From: Streptosporangium canum
Lineage (GTDB): Bacteria > Actinomycetota > Actinomycetes > Streptosporangiales > Streptosporangiaceae
Length of the DNA stretch: 64,000 nt
Direction: 5' to 3'
NCBI RefSeq assembly: GCF_900113865.1
Contig: NZ_FOQY01000002.1
Span: 1-64,000, forward strand
Position 1 is the stretch's first letter, and each line of letters starts with the position of its first letter. The notes beneath the pieces were generated by a model. It was not told the origin of the DNA, searched no databases, and saw only the letters and a list, made by a program, of their open reading frames with translations. Of this stretch, positions 7,425-15,179 are shown in pieces. A program made the translations under genes and the position numbers.

Positions 7425-9200
7425 GTGCTTCCAGATGGTTTCTGGCGGATTATCAGGATTGGATTAGTAGGCCTGGTCCTTGCGGCGGCGGTCGCGGGCT
7501 TGGTGCTCGGCGACGCCTGGCTCTGGGCGGCCGTCGAATGGTCGCCGCCGGTCTATGCGGGGTTCTACGCGCCCGGCGGGTTCGACGCCCCGACGGTTGT
7601 GGCGCTGCTCGTGGCCGCCCCGGTGAAGGCCGCGCTCCTGTGGCTGATCCTGCGTGCCCCCGCGCCGGGACCGCTGGACCGCCGGGCGAAGGCGCTGCGC
7701 CGGCTGCTGTATCTGGCGGTGGCGTACACCCTCGTGCTGTGGTATCCGGTCGCGCTGCTCCCCGACGCGGTCGACGCGGCATTTCAGCTCGCGCTGTGGA
7801 CCGCGATCGACGTCCTCTACCTGCTCGTCATCCGCTGGCGGTCCCGCATGCTGCGCGCGGCGGCCGGAGCGATGTTCGCGGTCGAGCTGGCCGGGATGGC
7901 CAACGAACTGCTCGACGAACTCGACCTCCTGGAGCTTGGATCGGGCGGCATCGTCGGCCTGGGCTTGATGCTGGGCGGAGCGGCGGCGACCGTCATCACG
8001 GTCGTCGGGCAGTGGCGCGACGGCCGGTGGAGCCACGGCACGCTGGTCGCCGGGTGGTTGTCGGTGGGCGTCTACGCGCTGGTGATCCCGCTCAACATTC
8101 TCTTCGAAGGGATCTTCAACGGCAATTTGGTGATGCCGGTCATGATGGACGCGGTGGGGCTCGTCAGCACCGTGTGGATCGCGGCGACCGCCCGTGAACT
8201 GCCCACTGAGAATTGCCCGGCGGACCTTCCATCCGGGCGGCGGCGCATGATGCGCGTCGGGGTGGCGGCCGTGGCCGTACTGCCGATCATCTCGCAGATC
8301 CATCCGGAGCAGACCCCGCACCTCACCTACACCGGCTGGTCGATGGGCTGCTATGACCGGCCTGGTTTCGGCGACCTGAAACCCGCGGAACGCAATGCCG
8401 CGTTCCTGTGCCGGGCGCGGAGCGCGGAGGGCGGAGTCCCGCCCATGTTCCCGGAGGACCTGTCGGACCAGGCGGTCCTCGCGTACGGGAAGGCGTTGTG
8501 CCGGGCGAAGGACCGCGACGAGCAGGAGGCGATTCTGACGCGGGCCGGGAGTGCGCGGCCCGCCTGGGGCGCGGACCTGTGGGACCTCGTCTACGTCTGC
8601 CCGGAGATCATCGGCGCGACCCATCCCGAGCTGCTGCGGTCGACCACGGAGACGGAGGCGGCGAACACCGCCTACATCGCCGAGCAGAACGCGAAGTGCC
8701 GCGACCCGTGGCCCCGGACGAAGGGGGTCGTCCAGGCCACGGTCAGATACTTCCTGTTCGCCGACGGTGATCACGGCTATCTGGTCCACGACCCCGAGGA
8801 CGAAGCGGTCGACGAGGCGGCGGAGCAGGCGATGGACAAGGTCTACGACGACAGCGCCCTCATCGGGGTGGCCGGCAGCGCGGTGCTCGTCGGGCACGTC
8901 GCGGACGTCGTCGATCTGTGCCTTACCGTGAAGGCATTCCGTAGCGCGCCGCCACCGCGGACGGCCGGGTGGGACCAGGTCAACGAGGTGCCGGTCGTCA
9001 GCCGTGGCGGCCGGCTCACCGTGCCGGAGATGGGCGAGGGAGACGTGGGCGCGGGTGCCCCGATGCCGAACCTGGCGATCGCGGGGAAGGGCCGCTACCG
9101 GCTCCGTGTCTACGTGCGGGTCGACGACGCAGGGGAGGAGCAGCACCTGGTGGTCGTGTTCCCGGGTGCGTCGAGGAAGAGGCTTGAGCTGAAGCCGTGA
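7425..9200 (+). CDS. Hypothetical multi-pass membrane protein with large C-terminal soluble domain
   Basis: The product has 591 residues. The first half holds about eight hydrophobic helices (IIRIGLVGLVLAAAVAGLVL, a VVALLVAAPVKAALLWLIL stretch, VAYTLVLWYPVALLPDAV, and others). After a last helix (VGVAAVAVLPIIS) the remaining ~300 residues are hydrophilic and contain several Cys residues (MGCYDRPGF, AAFLCRAR, ALCRAKDR, VYVCPEI, NAKCRDP), suggesting an extracytoplasmic disulfide-containing domain. I do not recognise the family. The GTG at 7425 is preferred because TAAGAT at 7411-7416 is a -10 box fitting a leaderless transcript; an earlier in-frame GTG abuts the previous stop codon. Confidence 0.75.
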   Translation: MLPDGFWRIIRIGLVGLVLAAAVAGLVLGDAWLWAAVEWSPPVYAGFYAPGGFDAPTVVALLVAAPVKAALLWLILRAPAPGPLDRRAKALRRLLYLAVAYTLVLWYPVALLPDAVDAAFQLALWTAIDVLYLLVIRWRSRMLRAAAGAMFAVELAGMANELLDELDLLELGSGGIVGLGLMLGGAAATVITVVGQWRDGRWSHGTLVAGWLSVGVYALVIPLNILFEGIFNGNLVMPVMMDAVGLVSTVWIAATARELPTENCPADLPSGRRRMMRVGVAAVAVLPIISQIHPEQTPHLTYTGWSMGCYDRPGFGDLKPAERNAAFLCRARSAEGGVPPMFPEDLSDQAVLAYGKALCRAKDRDEQEAILTRAGSARPAWGADLWDLVYVCPEIIGATHPELLRSTTETEAANTAYIAEQNAKCRDPWPRTKGVVQATVRYFLFADGDHGYLVHDPEDEAVDEAAEQAMDKVYDDSALIGVAGSAVLVGHVADVVDLCLTVKAFRSAPPPRTAGWDQVNEVPVVSRGGRLTVPEMGEGDVGAGAPMPNLAIAGKGRYRLRVYVRVDDAGEEQHLVVVFPGASRKRLELKP

Positions 9201-9331
9201 GCGGTGGCGGGGCGCGCACTCTCCTCCGTCGCCCTTCTACGGGCGGCCGGAGACAGCCATCAGGACAGGGCCTGCTCGGTCAGGTCGAGGGCCGCACCGC
9301 CCGGACGCACGGCGACCACCTGGACCCGTTT

Positions 9332-9934
9332 TCAGATCCAGCCCTCCTCCCAGGCGCGGTGCGCGGCGGCGTGGCGGGAGCCGGCGCCGAGCTTGGCCAT
9401 GGCCGCCGACAGGTAGTTCCGCACTGTGCCGGGGGCGAGGTGGACCTGCGCCGCGATCTCGTTGATCGAGGCGCCGGTCCGAGACGCGCGCAGCACCTCC
9501 AGCTCCCGTTCGGACAGCGGGCAGTCGTCCTCCGACAGCGCTGAGGCGGCGATGTCCGGGTCCACGTAGCGCCGCCCGGCGGCGACGTCGCGGATGATCT
9601 CAGCCAGCCGGGTGGCGGGCGTGGTCTTGGGCACGAATCCGCTCACCCCCGCGGCCAGGGCACGGCGCAGCACGCCGGGCCGGGCGTGCCGGGTGACGAG
9701 GACGATCCGGGTGGGCAGCTCGGCGCGGATCGCCTGCGCGGCGCGCAGCCCGTCGGCGGGCGGCATCTCCAGGTCGAGCACGGCGATGTCCGGCCGCCGC
9801 TCGCGTGCCAGCCGTACCGCGTCGGTGGTGGTGGCCGCCTCGGCGACGACCTCCAGGTCATCCTCCAGCGCGAGCAGCGCCGCCAGGGCTCCTCTGATGA
9901 GGTCCTCGTCGTCGGCGATCAGCAACCGGATCAC
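9332..9934 (-). CDS. NarL/DesR-type response regulator
   Basis: The product has 200 residues. The receiver domain (residues 1-120) has DDE near the N-terminus, the phospho-acceptor Asp in IAVLDLEMPPADG, Thr in VLVTRHARPG and Lys in FVPKTTPA. A LuxR-type helix-turn-helix follows (LSERELEVLRASRTGASINE, IAAQVHLAPGTVRNYLSAAM). It matches the DesR-like branch paired with DesK-type kinases. Its GTG start overlaps the kinase stop codon by GTGA, so the pair is translationally coupled. The palindrome at 11365-11384 is the obvious candidate binding site. Confidence 0.92.
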   Translation of the reverse strand: MIRLLIADDEDLIRGALAALLALEDDLEVVAEAATTTDAVRLARERRPDIAVLDLEMPPADGLRAAQAIRAELPTRIVLVTRHARPGVLRRALAAGVSGFVPKTTPATRLAEIIRDVAAGRRYVDPDIAASALSEDDCPLSERELEVLRASRTGASINEIAAQVHLAPGTVRNYLSAAMAKLGAGSRHAAAHRAWEEGWI

Positions 9935-11313
9935 CGCGCGCCCGCCTCGGCCGGGTACGCGCGCGCATCGGCGGGCAGCGAGACCACCACCTCGAACCGG
10001 TCACCGTCGCACCGCCAGTCCAGCGTGCCGGCGACCCGCTCCAGCCGCTCGGCCAGGGAGCGCAGCCCGGTGCCGGTGCCCGTCCCCGCCCGGGACCGCT
10101 CGCCGTCGCCGTCGCCACCGGCTCCCAGTTGGGTACGGCCGGCCATGACACTTCCGTCATCGGCTCCCAGCCGGGTACGGCCGGCCACGACACCCTCGTC
10201 ATCGGTTCCCAGCCGGGCATGACCGTCCTCGACGCCGTCGTTGCCGATCCGGAGCCGGGCACGACCGTCTTCGACGTCGTAGGCGATGTGCGCCCGGCGG
10301 GCTCGGCTGTGGCGCAGCACGTTGGTGGTGGCCTCGCGCATCACCAGGCCCAGGATGTGGCGGGCGGGCTCCGGCAGCGTGCCCGTCCCGGTGGCCCGGC
10401 CATGGTCCACGGCCGCGTCGATGCCGGCGGCGGCCAGCACCTTCGCGGCGTTGGCGATCTCGTCCTCCAGGGTCGTGCGCCGGTATCCCTGCACCACGGC
10501 CCGGGTGTCGCGGAGTGCGTCGGCCGCCAGCCGCCGCACCTCGCGCATCTCCGCGGCGGCCCGGACCGGGGCGGCCTCGGCGAGCCTCTCGGCCAGCTCG
10601 CTCTTGAGCGCGATCACCTGCAGGTGGTGTCCCTGGATGTCGTGCAGGTCGGCGGCGAACCGCAGCCGCTCGTCCTTGACCGCCAGCTCGGCGGCCAGGC
10701 GCCGCGCCTGGTCCAGCCGGTCGGCGACGTCCCAGGCCCACAGCATGCCCAGCGCCATCCAGGCGACGGAGGCGACCATGCCGGCCGGGAAGGCCCCCGC
10801 GAGGAGCCAGTCGGTGTCCCCTGAGGCGAGGGCCACGGACCCGCCGAGCGCCGCCGCGACGACCACCGCGCCGGCGATGAGGGTACGCCGGTGCGCCGGC
10901 CGCAGGAAAGTCGCCGTGATCGACACCATCACCGCCGGGGCCATCGCCCACAGCCCGTCATCGCGCAGGGCGAGCGGGACCGCGCCCAACACGGCCGCCG
11001 CCAGGCCCCCCGCCGCCAACCAGCCCACCGGCGGCCCGCCGGCCCGTTCACGCGCACCCGAGGCGCCGGCCCGGTCCCGGGCGTCGCCGGGTAAGCGCGG
11101 CAGCCGGCGGCCGAGCAGCACGACGACGGCCACGACCAGCACGGCCAGGGCCAGGCCGGTTACGCCCCTGACCCAGGACGCCACGTCCTCGTCCATGGCC
11201 CAGGGCCTGACGAGGAGCATCAGGGAGACCGTAGTGCTCCCGGCGAGGCTCCACCACGTGTAGCGGCGGAAACCGCTCAGTCCTGTCCCGCGCTCGCTCG
11301 ACCCGTCACGCAC
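9931..11313 (-). CDS. DesK-type sensor histidine kinase with a repeat-expanded ATP lid
   Basis: The product has 460 residues. Several N-terminal hydrophobic helices form a membrane sensor (SLAGSTTVSLMLLVRPW, LALAVLVVAVVVLLGRRL, GLAAAVLGAVPLALRDDG). The HisKA_3 phospho-His lies in RFAADLHDIQGHHLQVIALK. The HATPase domain has the N box (VMREATTNVLRHS), then RLRIGNDG and GTGTGLRSLAERL. Between the last two, a 14-residue unit is repeated four times, an insertion in the ATP lid. GTG 11313 is chosen with GACAAT as a -10 box 7-8 bp upstream (leaderless). The partner response regulator follows at 9934. Confidence 0.88.
   Translation of the reverse strand: MRDGSSERGTGLSGFRRYTWWSLAGSTTVSLMLLVRPWAMDEDVASWVRGVTGLALAVLVVAVVVLLGRRLPRLPGDARDRAGASGARERAGGPPVGWLAAGGLAAAVLGAVPLALRDDGLWAMAPAVMVSITATFLRPAHRRTLIAGAVVVAAALGGSVALASGDTDWLLAGAFPAGMVASVAWMALGMLWAWDVADRLDQARRLAAELAVKDERLRFAADLHDIQGHHLQVIALKSELAERLAEAAPVRAAAEMREVRRLAADALRDTRAVVQGYRRTTLEDEIANAAKVLAAAGIDAAVDHGRATGTGTLPEPARHILGLVMREATTNVLRHSRARRAHIAYDVEDGRARLRIGNDGVEDGHARLGTDDEGVVAGRTRLGADDGSVMAGRTQLGAGGDGDGERSRAGTGTGTGLRSLAERLERVAGTLDWRCDGDRFEVVVSLPADARAYPAEAGAR
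10121..10288. repeat. Four 42-bp tandem repeats inside the kinase gene
   Basis: Units begin at 10121, 10163, 10205 and 10247 on the plus strand, exactly 42 bp apart; shared cores are GCTCCCAG or GTTCCCAG, then CCGGG. On the coding strand they read RARLRIGNDGVEDG, HARLGTDDEGVVAG, RTRLGADDGSVMAG and RTQLGAGGDGDG. The first unit contains the ATP-binding GNDG motif; the others look like degenerate copies of it. Confidence 0.85.
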
Positions 11314-11364
11314 GCGGCCATTGTCCCTTGCGTGACAGGGGGTATGGAGCGCCCCGATGACAAA

Positions 11365-11384
11365 TGTCACGAGATTTCGTGACA
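11365..11384. promoter_or_regulatory. 20-bp palindromic operator, probable response-regulator site
   Basis: TGTCACGA-GATT-TCGTGACA is a perfect 8-bp-arm inverted repeat in the 172-bp region between the kinase gene (minus) and the membrane protein gene at 11486 (plus). Its position suits autoregulation of the two-component pair and control of the divergent genes by the DesR-like regulator. Confidence 0.65.
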
Positions 11385-11485
11385 TGCCCATGCCGGGACG
11401 TGCCAGTTCGGCACTACTGACGGCTCCCGCTCTCCCGCAGTCTGGGTCTCGCACACCCCAACCCCCTATACCGGAGGAGTACGAG

Positions 11486-11899
11486 ATGAGAGCGAGAGCC
11501 GCCCACGGCCACGGCTGGTGGCCCTTCTTCCGTCACTACCTGGAGATGATCGCGGCGATGTTCGTCGGCATGGCGGTGCTCGGCGCCGCGGTGCGTGCCG
11601 GCCTGGCGCTCGCGGGCCTGGAGTTCCCGGCGCGACCGGAGGTGGCCGCCCTGGAGATGGCCGTCGACATGTCCGCCGGGATGATCGTCTGGATGCGCTA
11701 CCGGGGCCACGGCTGGGCCGCGACGCTGGAGATGGCCGGGTCCATGATCGTCCCGGCCCTCGCGCTGCTCCCGCTGCTGTGGACGGGCGTGATCACGGGC
11801 GGCGCGCTGCTCGTGCTGGAGCACGTCGTGATGCTCCCGCTCATGCTCCTGGTGATGCTCCGCCGCCGCGACGAGTACGGAGGTCCCGCCCGTGTCTGA
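11486..11899 (+). CDS. Small integral membrane protein (actinobacterial type)
   Basis: The product has 137 residues and four hydrophobic segments (MIAAMFVGMAVLGAAVRAGL, MAVDMSAGMIVWMRYRGH, MIVPALALLPLLWTGVI, ALLVLEHVVMLPLMLLVML). It is unusually rich in Met and carries the pattern EMxxxMSxGMxxWMRxRGH, which recurs in small actinobacterial membrane proteins often mislabelled FliP-like. ATG 11486 has a strong GGAGGAG 8 bp upstream. It lies opposite the DesK/DesR-like pair, behind the palindrome at 11365-11384, and so is a likely regulated target. Molecular function is unknown. Confidence 0.8.
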   Translation: MRARAAHGHGWWPFFRHYLEMIAAMFVGMAVLGAAVRAGLALAGLEFPARPEVAALEMAVDMSAGMIVWMRYRGHGWAATLEMAGSMIVPALALLPLLWTGVITGGALLVLEHVVMLPLMLLVMLRRRDEYGGPARV

Positions 11900-11917
11900 G
11901 GTCCCGCCCGTGTCTGA
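11882..11917 (+). repeat. 18-bp tandem duplication spanning a stop/start junction
   Basis: GGTCCCGCCCGTGTCTGA occurs twice in direct succession at 11882-11899 and 11900-11917. The first copy carries both the TGA of the upstream gene and the GTG at 11892. The second copy supplies another in-frame GTG at 11910, so the downstream gene has two equivalent starts. Confidence 0.8.
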
Positions 11918-12494
11918 GGCCATGCCGCTGTCTGAGGTCACGCCACGCCGCTCCCGCTGGACGGCCGTGCTGCGGCGATGGCCGGCCGTCCTGGCCGTCG
12001 GGTTGTTGGCGGCGAGGACGGCCGGAGGCTCCTCGGCGGGTGAGGTCACCTCGCTCGCCGAGGTCCTGATGCTGCTGCCCCTGCTCTACCTCGTGGTGGC
12101 CAAGATCCAGCGGCGGGAGGCGTCGTGGCCGGTGCTCCTGGTCTTCGTCGTCCTCTACCTGCTCCTGCGGGTGCTGGACGTGGTCGCCGTACCGGCCGTG
12201 TTGGCCGCCGTGGCGCTGGCCGTCATGGTGTGGGGCGCCGTCGCCGGTGACCTGCGCCGCTCGGGCGCGTTCCAGGCGCAGGCCCTGGGGATGATCGGGT
12301 TCGGGGCGCTGGCACTGGCCGCGCTGGTGGTGGAACCCGACCTGGGCCGCTATCTGGTGGCGGCGGGCTGGTTCCTGCACGGCCTCTGGGACTTCGTCCA
12401 CCTCAGGAGGGACACGGTCGTGTCGCGCTCGTACGCGGAGTGGTGCGGCGTCTTCGACGTCCTCATCGCCGCACAGCTCGTGTTCCTCGCATGA
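11892..12494 (+). CDS. Integral membrane protein, probable partner of the preceding gene
   Basis: The product has 200 residues and about five or six hydrophobic helices (WPAVLAVGLLAARTAGG, LAEVLMLLPLLYLVVAKIQ, WPVLLVFVVLYLLLRVLDVV, AVLAAVALAVMVWGAVAG, MIGFGALALAALVV, VFDVLIAAQLVFLA). The segment GWFLHGLWDFVHLRRDTVVS, a His-rich helix end, recurs in actinobacterial proteins of this size. The GTG at 11892 overlaps the upstream stop by 8 bp, indicating translational coupling; a duplicated start at 11910 is possible. Function is unknown. Confidence 0.8.
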   Translation: MSEVPPVSEAMPLSEVTPRRSRWTAVLRRWPAVLAVGLLAARTAGGSSAGEVTSLAEVLMLLPLLYLVVAKIQRREASWPVLLVFVVLYLLLRVLDVVAVPAVLAAVALAVMVWGAVAGDLRRSGAFQAQALGMIGFGALALAALVVEPDLGRYLVAAGWFLHGLWDFVHLRRDTVVSRSYAEWCGVFDVLIAAQLVFLA

Positions 12495-12560
12495 GCGGCG
12501 CGCACGGGTCCGGACGTCGCCGGGGAAGGGCGGGGACCTGGCCGGAGGGGGCGCTCTGTT

Positions 12561-12616
12561 TGCAGAGGACCGTCTGCAGAGGTCTCTATGCAGAGAGTCC
12601 TCTGCATCTGTATCCT
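12561..12616 (+). promoter_or_regulatory. Promoter with phased TGCAGAG operator repeats
   Basis: TGCAGAG occurs at 12561, 12575 and 12589, exactly 14 bp apart, and in inverted form as GTCCTCTGCA at 12597-12606, which mirrors TGCAGAGGAC at 12561-12570. A -10-like TATCCT at 12611-12616 lies 7 bp before the ATG at 12624, giving a leaderless transcript. The array covers the promoter, consistent with autorepression by the ArsR-like product. Confidence 0.7.
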
Positions 12617-12623
12617 GGCGGGC

Positions 12624-13229
12624 ATGATCGACGCTCCCGAGCCCGCGGCCGGATCCGGCAGGCCCATCCGTGTCATCGACGCCCGCGGCCTGCGCGGACT
12701 GGCGCACCCGCTCCGCCTGCGCCTGCTGGACCTGCTGAAGCTCGATGGTCCGGCGACCTCCGCGGGGCTTTCCGAGCGCCTGGGGGAGAAGACCGGCACC
12801 GTCAGCTGGCACCTGCGCCATCTCGCCGAGCACGGCTTCATCGAGGAGGAGATCGGCCGCGGCACCCGGCGTGAGCGCTGGTGGCGGGTGGCCAGGAGCA
12901 GGACGGTCCTCAACACCGCCGACTTCCGTGAGGATCCCGACATCCAAGGCGCGCTCTCGCTCTACCTGAACGAGCTGGTGCAGCGGAACTTCAGGCGGGT
13001 CGCCGAGTCCGTCGGCGAGGAATGGGACGACCGCTGGCGCGGCGCGCGGGCCGTCTCCGAATGGACCGAGATGCGGATGACGCCGGCCCAGCTCCACGCG
13101 CTGAACGAGGAACTGACGGCCGTCGTCGAGCGCCACGTCCCGGCCCCGGACGCCGAGCCCGACCCGGAGGCGCTCCCCGTCATCGTGCAGATCCAGTCGT
13201 TTCCCCGGAAGGAACGTGGCGGCGAGTGA
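12624..13229 (+). CDS. ArsR-like winged-helix regulator
   Basis: The product has 201 residues. Residues 20-90 form an ArsR-type winged helix (LRGLAHPLRLRLLDLLKLDG, ATSAGLSERLGEKTGTVSWH, LRHLAEHGFIEEEIGRGTRR). The C-terminal ~110 residues are helical and unassigned, longer than the classical ~100-residue ArsR proteins. No Cys-rich metal site is seen. ATG 12624 fits the leaderless promoter; an upstream ATG at 12588 lies inside the operator repeats. Its stop overlaps the start of the MFS gene (GTGA), so it likely controls an operon with that exporter. Confidence 0.85.
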   Translation: MIDAPEPAAGSGRPIRVIDARGLRGLAHPLRLRLLDLLKLDGPATSAGLSERLGEKTGTVSWHLRHLAEHGFIEEEIGRGTRRERWWRVARSRTVLNTADFREDPDIQGALSLYLNELVQRNFRRVAESVGEEWDDRWRGARAVSEWTEMRMTPAQLHALNEELTAVVERHVPAPDAEPDPEALPVIVQIQSFPRKERGGE

Positions 13230-14545
13230 CCGGGGACACGCGCGGTGGCCTGCTGCGCCGTCACCGCGACTTCCGGCTGCTGTGGTGCGGTGAGGTCGCG
13301 GGCAAGTTCGGCGCCTCCGTCACCGGTGTGGCGATGCCGCTGATCGCCGTCTCCACCCTGCACGCCGGCACCTTCGAGGTCAGCCTCCTCTCCGCCGCGA
13401 CCTGGCTGCCCTGGCTCCTCATCGCCCTGCCGGCCGGTGTCTGGGTGGACCGGCTGCGCCGCCGGCCGATCATGCTGGCCGCCGCGGCCGTCTCCCTCCT
13501 GCTGTTCGCCGGCGTCCCGGCCGCCGCCTGGGGCGGTCTTCTGAGCATCGGCCTGCTGCTGGCCGTCGCCCTGCTGGCGGGCACGGCGGCGGTGTTCTTC
13601 CAGACCGCCTACAGCGCCTATCTCCCCTCCATCCTGGAACCCGCCGATCAGCCCGAGGGCAACGCCAAGCTGCACGGAAGCGCCTCCGCCGCGCAGATCG
13701 CCGGGATCGGCTCCGGTGGTCTGATCGCGCAGCTGGCCGGAGCGGTGAACGGGATGTACGCCAACGCCGCGACGTTCCTGGTGTCGCTGCTGTGCCTGGC
13801 CGGCATCCGGCATCGCGAGCCGCGTCCCGCCGGGGCCGAACGCCCGCCCAGGGCGCTGGTCAAGGAGATCGGCGAGGGCCTGCGGCTGGTCGCCGGCGAT
13901 CCGTGGTTCCGTACGCTGACGGCCTTCGGGGCCACCTCCAACGTCGCCCTGGTCGGTTACCAGTCGATCCTGGTGGTCTTCCTGGTCCGCGACGTCGGCC
14001 TGGCTCCCGGGGCCGTCGGCGGGCTGATCGCGGCCGCGAGCACCGGAGGCGTCGCGGGGGCCTTCGCCGCCCGCCGGGTCGCCGCGAGGATCGGCACCGC
14101 CCGCGCGACGCTGCTGTTCGAGCTGGGGCTGGCTCTCTTCGCCGTGCTCATCCCGCTCACCTTCGCCGGCGCGGGGCTGCTGCTGTACGTCGCGGGCGGT
14201 TTCTGCGTCTCCGCCGGCGTGGTGGCCGGCAACGTCATCAAGGCGAGCTTCCAGCAGAGCTACTGTCCGCCCGGGCTGCTCGGCCGGCTCACCGCGAGCA
14301 CCGCGTTCCTCAACTACGGGACCATCCCGCTCGGCGCGCTGCTCGGCGGAGCGCTGGGCACCGCTCTGGGGGTCCGCCCGGCGATGTGGATCATGACGGC
14401 GGGCGTCCCGCTGGCCGCGCTGATCCTGTGGTTCTCGCCGATCCGCCGATGCCGTGACCTGCCGGCATCGCCGTCCCCGGGCGCGCGGCAGACCGGCGAC
14501 GACGAACCGGCCGCCGGGCCGGTGACGTCTTCCCCGCTCCCATAA
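13226..14545 (+). CDS. MFS efflux transporter (MFS_3/EntS-like)
   Basis: The product has 439 residues and about 12 membrane helices. It begins with the RHRDFRLLWCGEVAGKFGAS segment usual for this exporter group; PAGVWVDRLRRRPIMLAAAA is the MFS signature loop between helices 2 and 3. YLPSILEPADQPEGNAKLHG also recurs in this subfamily. GTG 13226 overlaps the stop of the upstream ArsR-like gene by 4 bp, with GGAAGGAA 8-16 bp before it, so the two are co-translated. The regulator probably senses the exported compound. Confidence 0.9.
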   Translation: MTGDTRGGLLRRHRDFRLLWCGEVAGKFGASVTGVAMPLIAVSTLHAGTFEVSLLSAATWLPWLLIALPAGVWVDRLRRRPIMLAAAAVSLLLFAGVPAAAWGGLLSIGLLLAVALLAGTAAVFFQTAYSAYLPSILEPADQPEGNAKLHGSASAAQIAGIGSGGLIAQLAGAVNGMYANAATFLVSLLCLAGIRHREPRPAGAERPPRALVKEIGEGLRLVAGDPWFRTLTAFGATSNVALVGYQSILVVFLVRDVGLAPGAVGGLIAAASTGGVAGAFAARRVAARIGTARATLLFELGLALFAVLIPLTFAGAGLLLYVAGGFCVSAGVVAGNVIKASFQQSYCPPGLLGRLTASTAFLNYGTIPLGALLGGALGTALGVRPAMWIMTAGVPLAALILWFSPIRRCRDLPASPSPGARQTGDDEPAAGPVTSSPLP

Positions 14546-14546
14546 A

Positions 14547-14580
14547 TTTCAGGTTTGACTTATATAAGTAGATGCTGAAA
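14547..14580. promoter_or_regulatory. Concentric palindrome upstream of the VOC gene
   Basis: ACTTATATAAGT (14558-14569) is a perfect 12-bp palindrome. TTTCAG (14547-14552) and CTGAAA (14575-14580) form an outer inverted pair with exactly the same centre. This AT-rich island starts 2 bp after the MFS stop codon and lies 57 bp before the VOC start, so it is most likely an operator for the VOC gene. Confidence 0.6.
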
Positions 14581-14636
14581 AACTGTCGTCCACGTGTTCG
14601 ACAACCCGCGAACGGGCGGGAGGATCAGGAGGAAAC

Positions 14637-15026
14637 GTGATCAAAATCGCGGTGGCCAGCGTCTTCGTCGAAGATCAGAGCAAGGCTCTCACCTTCTACA
14701 CCGAGGTCCTGGGTTTCGAGAAGCGGCAGGACATCCCGCTCGGGGGCGCCCGGTGGCTGACGGTGGCCTCGCCCGCCGGGCCGGACGGTGTGGAGCTGCT
14801 CCTCGAACCCAACGGCAACCCGATCGCCAAGACCTATCAGCAGGGGCTCTTCGAGGCGGGTATCCCCGCCGCGACGTTCGCCGCCGACGACATCCATGCC
14901 GAGTACGCCCGGATGACACGCCTGGGCGTGGTGTTCACCGCCGAACCGGTGCAGGCCGGGTCGGTGACCAGCGCCGTGTTCGACGACACCTGCGGCAACC
15001 TCATCGGCCTGCACCAGGTGGGCTGA
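14637..15026 (+). CDS. VOC-family (glyoxalase/bleomycin-resistance fold) protein
   Basis: The product has 129 residues. It has the two beta-alpha-beta-beta-beta modules of the vicinal-oxygen-chelate fold: IAVASVFVEDQSKALTFYTE with GARWLTVASPAG, then PAATFAADDIHAEYARM with FDDTCGNLIGLHQV. The C-terminal DxxGNxIxL motif is typical. The specific reaction or ligand cannot be read. GTG 14637 follows AGGAGG at 14627-14632. An intrinsic terminator lies after the gene. Confidence 0.88.
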   Translation: MIKIAVASVFVEDQSKALTFYTEVLGFEKRQDIPLGGARWLTVASPAGPDGVELLLEPNGNPIAKTYQQGLFEAGIPAATFAADDIHAEYARMTRLGVVFTAEPVQAGSVTSAVFDDTCGNLIGLHQVG

Positions 15027-15114
15027 TCGTTGCGGGGCTCGCTGGGGGTTTGTCGCGGCCGGACCGGGTAGCCGACCCGACGTCACCGCCGGATCTGAGC
15101 GCGAGTCCAAGGCG

Positions 15115-15143
15115 GGGCCGTCCCGGTGAGGGGCGGCCCTTTT
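15115..15143 (+). terminator. Intrinsic terminator after the VOC gene
   Basis: GGGCCG (15115-15120) and CGGCCC (15134-15139) form a stem with a 13-nt loop, followed by TTTT at 15140-15143. It lies between the VOC gene and the convergent helicase gene. Confidence 0.65.
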
Positions 15144-15179
15144 CCCGTCCCGGCCGCCTCTCCCGCGCCGCCGGTCGCC

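Noticed and set aside
9201..9331. In-frame sequence after the response-regulator stop codon (RVQVVAVRPGGAALDLTEQA) suggesting readthrough.
   Set aside because: It is short, unrelated to LuxR-type C-termini and may be coincidental; no stop-codon context or conservation evidence is available.
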